This document shows positions 1-5,029 of a stretch of 5,029 nucleotides of DNA, in pieces. Numbering within the stretch: the stretch's first letter is position 1; the number at the start of each line of letters is the position of its first letter. Origin of the DNA: an uncultured Prevotellaceae bacterium (GTDB lineage: Bacteria > Bacteroidota > Bacteroidia > Bacteroidales > Muribaculaceae); contig CAMGFF010000194.1 of assembly GCA_946055125.1 (NCBI GenBank), positions 1 to 5,029 of the forward strand, written 5' to 3'. The position numbers and the translations under genes are program-made. The notes below the pieces were generated by a model, which worked only from the letters and a program-made list of their open reading frames with translations, was not told where the DNA came from and did no database searches.

Positions 1-83
1 TCATATGCGGCGAGTCTTCTTTCGGCATCCTCAATCACCTCAATCTTCTGCCCTAATTGCAGGGCTCTTTCTCTTGTGCACAT
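1..83 (-). CDS. Small unrecognised protein, 5' end only (partial)
   Basis: The reading frame opens with ATG at 83 and stays open to the window edge, giving 27 codons that begin MCTRERALQLGQKIEVIEDA and continue with ERRLAAY. An in-frame TAA lies five codons upstream, so the gene cannot start earlier, and ATG is the only reasonable start. The visible part is charged and predicted helical, with no signal peptide or membrane segment. No Shine-Dalgarno sequence is present, which is normal for Bacteroidetes. A well-formed promoter ends 27 bases before the ATG, and this is the best argument that the frame is a real gene. I do not recognise the family, and the fragment is too short to assign a function. 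The cysteine at position 2 has no preceding signal sequence, so it is not a lipoprotein cysteine. Confidence 0.55.
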   Translation of the reverse strand, partial: MCTRERALQLGQKIEVIEDAERRLAAY

Positions 84-110
84 AATTATGTCGCTTTAGT
101 GTTCACGCTG

Positions 111-141
111 CAAATTTACGGCTTTCCCACATATTTTCCAA
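111..141 (-). promoter_or_regulatory. Bacteroidetes-type promoter for the leftmost gene
   Basis: On the minus strand the sequence has TTGG (138-141), a 19-base spacer, then TAAATTTG (111-118). The second element matches the Bacteroidetes primary-sigma -7 consensus TAnnTTTG exactly. The first matches the TTTG/TTG -33 element at an accepted spacing. The -7 box ends 27 bases before the ATG at 83, leaving room for a short leader. It lies downstream of the ferritin terminator, so it would start a new transcript. Confidence 0.7.
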
Positions 142-218
142 GTAGTAATCTTAAAATTCAATCCGCCACTAACCGCGAAGCATGGGAATAGGTGGGTGTG
201 GGGCGGAAGAAAAAGGAA

Positions 219-253
219 GCGGGTGTGTCGGGAATAAGAACCGACACACCCGC
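219..253 (-). terminator. Intrinsic terminator downstream of the ferritin gene
   Basis: A perfect 13-bp inverted repeat (arms 219-231 and 241-253, GCGGGTGTGTCGG and its complement) encloses a 9-base loop. Read on the minus strand, the stem begins 27 bases after the ferritin stop codon and is followed by a T-rich run, TTCCTTTTTCTT (207-218). This is the layout of a factor-independent terminator. The other flank also carries a T-run on the plus strand (259-265), so the hairpin could work both ways, but no plus-strand gene points into it. Confidence 0.88.
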
Positions 254-279
254 CTGGTGTTTTTTGCTCTCAAAGAGCT

Positions 280-798
280 TTACTTTGCTGCGAGGGGCGC
301 TGCCTGCTTGTAGGTGCGGGTGCCAAGCTCCTTGTCGAGCATGTAGAGGCCGTAGCCGTTGTCCTTTATCATCTTCAGGTTGTCGATGATAGTCTGGGCG
401 TTCTCCTCTTCTTCCACTTGCTCGTCGATGAACCACTTGAGTGTGCTCTTGGTGGCGAAGTCGTCTTCCTCCGATGCCACTTTGTAGAGGCCGTTGATGA
501 GCGATGTCACCTTCTGCTCGTGCTTGAGTGTCTCTTCCACTACGTTGAGCAGCGACTCCCACTGGGTGGGCACTGCTTCGATGGCACGGAGTGTCACGGC
601 GCCGCCGCGTGAGGTTACGTAGTTGAACAGTATCATGGCGTGATCCTGCTCCTCCTTGAATTGCACTTCATACCACTTTGCGAAGCCGGGCTGGCCATTG
701 GCGTGGCACCATGCAGCCATCGAAAGATAAAGATAGGCCGACCACATTTCGGCGTTAATCTGGGCGTTGATAGCCTCTTCTACTCTTTTGTTAAGCAT
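280..798 (-). CDS. ftnA: Non-haem bacterial ferritin (FtnA type)
   Basis: A cytosolic iron-storage protein of 172 residues, the normal length for the family. Bacterial ferritins assemble as 24-subunit shells, oxidise Fe(II) at a dinuclear site in each four-helix bundle and store it as a ferric mineral. The ferroxidase residues fall at the same numbers as in E. coli FtnA: Glu17, Tyr24, Glu50, His53, Glu94, Gln127 and Glu130. The third-site residues Glu49, Glu126 and Glu129 are also present. Position 52 is Asp, so the haem-ligand Met of bacterioferritin is missing, which supports the non-haem class. The ATG at 798 gives the canonical N-terminus MLNKRVEEAINAQINAEM. The gene lies 90 bases after lgt, with its own promoter-like -7 box and a strong terminator behind it, so it is probably monocistronic. 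No Fur box or oxidative-stress operator could be recognised. Identity is certain; the symbol follows the usual naming for this class. Confidence 0.96.
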   Translation of the reverse strand: MLNKRVEEAINAQINAEMWSAYLYLSMAAWCHANGQPGFAKWYEVQFKEEQDHAMILFNYVTSRGGAVTLRAIEAVPTQWESLLNVVEETLKHEQKVTSLINGLYKVASEEDDFATKSTLKWFIDEQVEEEENAQTIIDNLKMIKDNGYGLYMLDKELGTRTYKQAAPLAAK

Positions 799-846
799 AA
801 TTCTTTGTTGTATTTAATGAGTTAATATTTCTTTTTTTTGTCGGTG

Positions 847-854
847 CAAAATTA
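847..854 (-). promoter_or_regulatory. Probable -7 promoter element of the ferritin gene
   Basis: TAATTTTG on the minus strand matches the Bacteroidetes -7 consensus TAnnTTTG. It sits 48 bases before the ferritin ATG, inside the 90-base gap after lgt. At 19-21 bases upstream there is only a partial -33 match (GGTTC instead of a clear TTTG), so the promoter may be weak or need an activator. The leader between it and the ATG is A/T-rich with no Shine-Dalgarno sequence. Confidence 0.55.
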
Positions 855-888
855 CTAATTATTGCGCCACGATGAACCGCAGCAATGG

Positions 889-1770
889 CTATTTTTTGTT
901 AATTTTTTTCTCGTCGGCAAAGCGGTTGGGGAAGTCGATGTGCACTGCGGGGCGGCGCAGGGCATAGACTATGAGCGCGATGCCGGCGATGATGAATGGA
1001 ATGCTGAGCACCTGGCCCATGTCCATTCCGCAGGCCTGGCGCAGCTCTATCTCCCATGGCTCTTGCACGTTCTTGATATATTCTATCACGAAGCGCGATG
1101 AGAATAGCACGGTGAAGAACACGCCGAAGATGAGCCCCGGGCGGCGCTGGGCGTTGCGCTTCCAGTACATCCACATGAGCAGGGCGAAGAGGGCGAAGTA
1201 GCACAGTGCCTCATAGATTTGCGTGGGGTGGGAGGGCTGGGTGAACACCGGCTCGGCTCCGCGCATCCATGCTCCGAGGTTGTCCACGAAGCAGAGGCCC
1301 CAGGGGAGGTCGGTGACGCCGCCATAAATCTCGTGGTTCATGAGGTTGCCCAGGCGAATGAAGCCGCCCACCATGGCGATGGGAATCACGAGGCGGTCGA
1401 AGGTCCACAGCGGGCTGCGGTGGGTCACTTGGCGCGAATAGATGATGATGGCTATGATGATGCCTATGGTGCCGCCGTGGCTGGCGAGGCCTCCTTCCCA
1501 AATCTTGAAGATGTCGGCAATGTGCTGCGAGTAGTAGCTCCAGTCGTAGAAGAACACGTGCCCCAGGCGGGCGCCCACAATGGTGGCTACTGCCACATAG
1601 ATGAAGAGTGTGCCGAGCCACTTCTCGGGCACGCCCTCGTGGCGGAACATGCGCCACATCAGCTCATATCCGAGCCAGAAGCCCACGGCGAATGCCAGCC
1701 CATACCAGCGCACGGTGATGAAGCTGTCGATGAGGTTGGGGTTGACGGTCCAGGTGATGAAATTTGTCAT
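889..1770 (-). CDS. lgt: Prolipoprotein diacylglyceryl transferase
   Basis: An inner-membrane enzyme that moves a diacylglyceryl group from phosphatidylglycerol to the lipobox cysteine of prolipoproteins, the first step of lipoprotein maturation. The product has 293 residues, with about seven hydrophobic segments. Family signatures are in order: RWYG (21-24), GARLGHV (66-72), HGGTIG (98-103), RLGN (139-142) with Glu147, HPTQIYE (181-187), RFVIEY (226-231) and GQVLSIP (252-258). By motif alignment, His98, Arg139, Asn142, Glu147, Arg226 and Glu230 correspond to E. coli His103, Arg143, Asn146, Glu151, Arg239 and Glu243, so the enzyme looks fully active. The C-terminus ends in a Lys-rich tail, ADEKKINKK, as expected for a cytoplasmic end. 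The ATG at 1770 follows an A-rich leader. The gap to the upstream coiled-coil gene is 55 bases with no terminator or convincing promoter, so the two may be cotranscribed. Lgt serves all lipoproteins and does not imply a functional link to its neighbours. Confidence 0.98.
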   Translation of the reverse strand: MTNFITWTVNPNLIDSFITVRWYGLAFAVGFWLGYELMWRMFRHEGVPEKWLGTLFIYVAVATIVGARLGHVFFYDWSYYSQHIADIFKIWEGGLASHGGTIGIIIAIIIYSRQVTHRSPLWTFDRLVIPIAMVGGFIRLGNLMNHEIYGGVTDLPWGLCFVDNLGAWMRGAEPVFTQPSHPTQIYEALCYFALFALLMWMYWKRNAQRRPGLIFGVFFTVLFSSRFVIEYIKNVQEPWEIELRQACGMDMGQVLSIPFIIAGIALIVYALRRPAVHIDFPNRFADEKKINKK

Positions 1771-1825
1771 TTTTGCTTTGAATATGCGTTGTTTTGTTGT
1801 TGGAATTTATTCTGTGTGTTGTCTT

Positions 1826-4060
1826 TTAGAAGAGCGACATCTGCGCATCTTGCTTCTTGGCCGGCTCCTCGGCGTGCTTCTTTCCGGGCTTCACCTCGGC
1901 GGGAGCCTCCTCAAGGTCGGCGAGGGTCTTGGGCTCGGGCTGCGAGGGTGGGGTGGGCATGAGCCAGTCTATGTCGGCAAGTTCGTCCATCGTGGGTTCA
2001 TTGGTGTGGGCAGGCTCCGTGGCTGCCGGCTGTTCCTCGGTGTGGAAGGTGGCGTCGATGCTGTCGTCGGAGAATGAGTCGTTGTCGAAGATGTCGTTGG
2101 GAACTTGTGGCGTGGCTGGCTCGGCCACGATGTCGGCGGTGGCGTTGTCGCCGGCGATTGTGGAGTCGAAGCCGAAGGTCTGAGCCACGGCGCCGGCTAT
2201 GTCGCGCTCTATGTCCGAGTTGTCGGCCGCCGGTGCCTTGGGCTGTGCCTCAAGCTGAGCCGTGAGCTTGGCGATTTCGGCACGAAGCTCGCCTTCCAGG
2301 CGTTTCTGGTCGGCAGTGAGGAACTTTATTTTCTGCTCATAGAATGCCACGTCGCTCTTGCGGTCGCGCTGCTCGGTGGCAAATTTGCCGGCCAGGCGGT
2401 CGCGCTCCTTGCCCAGCTCGCGCAGCTCGCGGCGCACCTTGTCGGTCTCGGCGAGGAGCTCGTGGCGAATCTGCTCAATCTCGGCGTTCTTCGAGGCTAT
2501 GAGATTGGATATTTCGGTGTCCTTGGCCTCGATGGCACGAAGGTGCTCGTCCTCCTTGATGTCGAGCAGGTGGTTTTTCTCCTCCTCCACCTTGGCGAGG
2601 TCGTCGGCGGCCTGCTTCAGCGCCTCGGCACGCTCCATGCTCAGGCGCTTCACTGCGGCGTCGCGCTCCTGCATCACCCGCAGCACATTCTGCTCGGCCT
2701 CGGCGCGTGCCGCCTGCAGTTCCTCGCCGAGGCGCGTTGCCTCGGCCGCCGATGCCTGGGCGGTGGCGGCTACGCTCTCGCTATGGGCCTGGAGGTCTTG
2801 AATTTGCTTCTTCAGCTCGGCGGTTTCGGCGTTCTTCTTGGCTTTGAAGTCCTCCACGTGCTCCAGCTTGCGCTCTATCTCTTCCATCATCTCGAGGGCG
2901 GTGTGTGCCTCTTTGAGCTCGGCGCGGGCGGTTTCAATCTCCTTGTCCTTTTCCTCAATGTCGTGCCTGAGCTTGGCGATGTCCTCGCGTGCAATCTCGG
3001 CTTCGAGCTTCGAGCTCTCGGCCTCGCTGCGGGTGGCGGTGAGCTCGGCGGTGAGCTTCGCCACCTCCTCGGCGGCGGCCTTTGCGCTCTCGGCGCTTGC
3101 CTCGGCCTCTTTGTGTGCCACTTCCACGCTGTGCTCGGCCTCGATGCGTGCTTGCTCTGTGCGCTCCTCGGCTGCTTCCTTCGCGGCCTCGGCTGCGGCT
3201 TGTATCTCCTCGCCGGTCTTTATTGCGGCCTCGGCGGCCTCGCGGGCAATGGCGGCGGCTGTGCGTGCCTCGGCGGCCTCGGCCATGGCCTCGGTGGCGT
3301 GAGCGTTGGCCTCCTCAAGCTCTTTCATCTTGCCCTCGAGCTCGGCGCGGAGGGCGGCAAGTTTCTTCTCGCCCTGGTCGGCCATGTCCTTGTAGGCGGC
3401 AGCGTCGTCGGCATATACCTGCATCACTTTCACTTTGTTGAGCAGACTCTTGTTCTCAATCACATATTGCTCGTGCTCGGCCTCCAGTGTTGCCACGCGC
3501 TGCTCGAGCTTGGCGGTTTGCTCTTTGAGTGCTTTGCGCTTCGACTCTTCCACCTGGCACTTCTGCCGGGCTTCGTCGGCTCGGCGTGCGCTCTCCTCGG
3601 CGGCTTGTGTGGCGCTCGCGAGCTTTGCGCTTATCGCGTCGCGCTCGGTGGTCCAGATGGCTGTCGCCTGCTCGGCGGCGGCACGGTGAATGTCGTCGAT
3701 TGCGCTCTTGAAGTGCGTGCCAAGGCTCTGCGTGATGGCTTTCTTCTCGGCCTCGATGTCGATGCAGTCCTTCACGATTTGTGGCAGATTGGCATTCACA
3801 ATGGCGATAATAGAGTTGAGGAAGCCCTCGGGCAGCTCATAGCTCACGGCGTGGGGCTTCACCGGCACCGGCGAGGGGGAGGGTTGCGCCGGCACCGCTG
3901 CCACTGGCTTCACCGGCTCGGTGGGAGCGGTGGGCTTGAATGGGTTTATGTAAGGCTCGCGCTTGTCTGTTTCGTCGTAGGCGAGGCCGTCGTCGATGTC
4001 GTTGCTTATCGGGTCGTCTGAGAATCCGAAAGCATTCTTTAGGTTTTTGAAAAACGACAT
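1826..4060 (-). CDS. Long coiled-coil protein with disordered tails and C-terminal clamp-like motif; function unknown
   Basis: I do not recognise a named family for this 744-residue protein. Its layout is clear. Residues 1-13 (MSFFKNLKNAFGF) could form a short amphipathic helix with Phe3, Phe4, Leu7 and Phe11 on one face. Residues 14-34 are acidic and 40-77 are Pro-rich. Residues 78-120 form a hydrophobic helical block (GFLNSIIAIVNANLPQIVKD). Residues 94-606 contain no proline and are dominated by Glu, Ala, Lys and Arg with heptad-like spacing, indicating a very long coiled coil. Within it, 251-330 is 33/80 alanine. Residues 607-744 form an acidic, Pro-containing tail with a DWLMP motif (698-702), ending in QMSLF (740-744). 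There is no signal peptide or transmembrane segment, so it is probably cytoplasmic. The ATG at 4060 was chosen because it follows an A-rich leader, lies 41 bases after the upstream stop, and opens a sensible N-terminus. A scaffold or chromosome/cell-cycle role is only an inference. Confidence 0.9.
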   Translation of the reverse strand: MSFFKNLKNAFGFSDDPISNDIDDGLAYDETDKREPYINPFKPTAPTEPVKPVAAVPAQPSPSPVPVKPHAVSYELPEGFLNSIIAIVNANLPQIVKDCIDIEAEKKAITQSLGTHFKSAIDDIHRAAAEQATAIWTTERDAISAKLASATQAAEESARRADEARQKCQVEESKRKALKEQTAKLEQRVATLEAEHEQYVIENKSLLNKVKVMQVYADDAAAYKDMADQGEKKLAALRAELEGKMKELEEANAHATEAMAEAAEARTAAAIAREAAEAAIKTGEEIQAAAEAAKEAAEERTEQARIEAEHSVEVAHKEAEASAESAKAAAEEVAKLTAELTATRSEAESSKLEAEIAREDIAKLRHDIEEKDKEIETARAELKEAHTALEMMEEIERKLEHVEDFKAKKNAETAELKKQIQDLQAHSESVAATAQASAAEATRLGEELQAARAEAEQNVLRVMQERDAAVKRLSMERAEALKQAADDLAKVEEEKNHLLDIKEDEHLRAIEAKDTEISNLIASKNAEIEQIRHELLAETDKVRRELRELGKERDRLAGKFATEQRDRKSDVAFYEQKIKFLTADQKRLEGELRAEIAKLTAQLEAQPKAPAADNSDIERDIAGAVAQTFGFDSTIAGDNATADIVAEPATPQVPNDIFDNDSFSDDSIDATFHTEEQPAATEPAHTNEPTMDELADIDWLMPTPPSQPEPKTLADLEEAPAEVKPGKKHAEEPAKKQDAQMSLF

Positions 4061-4101
4061 ATTGTTTCTTATTGTTGGGTGTTTAGAAAAATAATCTACA
4101 T

Positions 4102-5029
4102 TTATGCTGTTGTGCCGGGCTTCATCACTATGCCGAGGCTCTTCCGGCCGTTGATGGCCACGGTGAGCGGTGCGGCAAAGTCGATGATGCGCAGGTTGTC
4201 GCTCTCGTAGCTGCTCGGCTGGGTGGCGAGATAGTCCTCGTCGATTACGCTGCCGTCGCCAGGGGCTCCCACGGTGAAATATCCCACGCCGAATGAGGTG
4301 AGGTTCTGGAAGAAGTGCGTGCCCTGGCTCGGCTCTATGCGGTTGCCCTTGAGCGAGGTTTCCACTATGAGCTTTGCCGCCGAGATGTGAGGCCACTTCA
4401 CGGGGATGCCCAGCGCGGTGTCGCTCGAGCCCCAGCGGCCGGGGCCTATGAGTATGTAGCTGCGCCCTTGCTCGGTCATCGAGCGGTTGATTTTCTCAAT
4501 TTCGCGGGCAATGAGCGAGTTGTTCATCATGCCAAAGCACTCGGGTTTCACCATCACTATGCTTGTGATGTTGTCCATTAGTCCGTGTCCCAGTGCTGTG
4601 AGGCTCTTGAGGATGAGGCTCTTTTCGTCCGATTCCATCACTTTCTCGTCGAGCATCTCCTTGCGGTCCACGATGGGGCGTATTTGCAGCCAGTAGAGCT
4701 GTCCCTTGCTCTCGGTCTCGGCGGTGATGGGCTTGGAGTTGTTGATTATGCCGGCAAACTCTATCTCCACTGGGCGGCACATGGCGTCTTGCCCCTTGGT
4801 GAGCATGAGGTCGGCTATCTCGGCCAGAGGATACACGCCGTGCTGAAGCACGTTGGCAAAGGTCACCACCTTGCGCCCCATGCCGGCGTCGCTGTCGCGG
4901 ATTATGCCGCTGTTGAAGTCGTAGGTCGATACCATGTAGCGTAGTGCGCCGGTCTCGGCCACGTCTTGTATGCGCATCTTCTTTATGTTGAAGCCGTCGT
5001 CTATGCTGAATGAGGCTGTTTCCTTGCCG
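4102..5029 (-). CDS. PEP/pyruvate-binding (PPDK_N-like) domain protein, C-terminal 308 residues (partial)
   Basis: Only the C-terminal part is present: the frame is open to the window edge and ends with TAA at 4102-4104. The first ~120 visible residues look like the end of the ATP-grasp nucleotide-binding domain of the PEP synthase/pyruvate phosphate dikinase family. They contain EIEFAG (fragment residues 88-93), comparable to the (D/E)xEW metal/ATP-site motif of PEP synthases, and LYWLQIRP (111-118), comparable to the LYxxQ(A/S/T)RP strand that closes that domain. About 190 residues then follow to the stop, including a glycine-rich GPGRWGSS (195-202). This tail shows no phosphohistidine swivel motif (TSxxGGxxxHAAI type) and no PEP-binding TIM barrel. 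Such proteins are often annotated as PEP synthase, but the C-terminus here does not support that reaction. What the N-terminal part holds cannot be seen. The substrate is unknown. The next gene begins 41 bases downstream, so cotranscription is plausible. Confidence 0.82.
   Translation of the reverse strand, partial: GKETASFSIDDGFNIKKMRIQDVAETGALRYMVSTYDFNSGIIRDSDAGMGRKVVTFANVLQHGVYPLAEIADLMLTKGQDAMCRPVEIEFAGIINNSKPITAETESKGQLYWLQIRPIVDRKEMLDEKVMESDEKSLILKSLTALGHGLMDNITSIVMVKPECFGMMNNSLIAREIEKINRSMTEQGRSYILIGPGRWGSSDTALGIPVKWPHISAAKLIVETSLKGNRIEPSQGTHFFQNLTSFGVGYFTVGAPGDGSVIDEDYLATQPSSYESDNLRIIDFAAPLTVAINGRKSLGIVMKPGTTA

Noticed and set aside
194..227. A repeated GGGTGTG (194-200 and 221-227), considered as an operator or attenuator with alternative pairing to 245-251.
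   Set aside because: The perfect 13-bp hairpin at 219-253 is far more stable, and the second copy is short. Nothing suggests regulated switching.
861..886. An inverted repeat (ATTGC/GCAAT) just after the lgt stop, as a possible lgt terminator.
   Set aside because: Only 5 bp pair cleanly around a long loop, and no T-run follows on the minus strand. It is too weak to call.
1219..1962. A 247-codon plus-strand frame covering parts of lgt and the coiled-coil gene.
   Set aside because: It is antisense to two well-supported genes, crosses their intergenic gap, and its translation has no recognisable features.
2105..4021. A 638-codon open frame on the plus strand, antisense to the coiled-coil gene.
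   Set aside because: It mirrors the Ala/Glu/Leu-rich, GC-rich coding strand. Its product is a Leu/Gly-rich low-complexity sequence with no domain, and the opposite strand holds a coherent coiled-coil protein with a proper start and leader.
4061..4396. An upstream extension of the coiled-coil gene to an ATG at 4396, adding 112 residues.
   Set aside because: The extension would lie almost entirely inside the 3' end of the PPDK_N-type gene in another frame, and its Arg/His/Pro-rich sequence looks like an off-frame shadow. The ATG at 4060 follows an A-rich leader and opens a plausible N-terminus.

Overview
The window reads as an ordinary chromosomal segment of a Bacteroidales bacterium. Evidence for this is the Bacteroidetes-type promoter signal (TAnnTTTG -7 boxes, one with a TTG element 19 bases upstream), A-rich leaders without Shine-Dalgarno sequences, and a fairly GC-rich coding sequence between AT-rich gaps. 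The GC level would suit a Muribaculaceae-like member, but that is only a guess. Every gene is on the minus strand, so the order of transcription runs from the right end of the window to the left.

Right to left: (1) the last 308 codons of a large protein with a PEP/pyruvate-binding (PPDK_N-like, ATP-grasp) domain, cut by the window edge (4102-5029). (2) After a 41-base gap, a 744-residue protein of unknown function (1826-4060). It has a possible amphipathic N-terminal helix, a Pro-rich linker, a 513-residue proline-free coiled-coil rod, an acidic disordered tail, and a C-terminus that ends exactly in QMSLF. (3) After 55 bases, lgt, prolipoprotein diacylglyceryl transferase, with all its signature residues (889-1770). 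(4) After 90 bases that hold a probable promoter, a non-haem ferritin with an intact ferroxidase centre (280-798), closed by a strong intrinsic terminator with a perfect 13-bp stem (219-253). (5) A good promoter (111-141) and the first 27 codons of a small unrecognised gene running off the left edge (1-83).

The first three genes have short gaps with no visible terminator or strong promoter between them and may be one transcription unit. Ferritin probably forms its own unit. The genes do not form an obvious pathway: they cover central-metabolism-like ATP-grasp chemistry, an unknown scaffold-like coiled coil, lipoprotein maturation and iron storage.

The most interesting item is the coiled-coil protein. 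Its final five residues match the bacterial sliding-clamp (DnaN) binding motif, which raises the possibility that a rod-like scaffold is tethered to the replication clamp. No mobile elements, CRISPR arrays, tRNA or rRNA genes were seen. Every gap between genes is under 200 bases.
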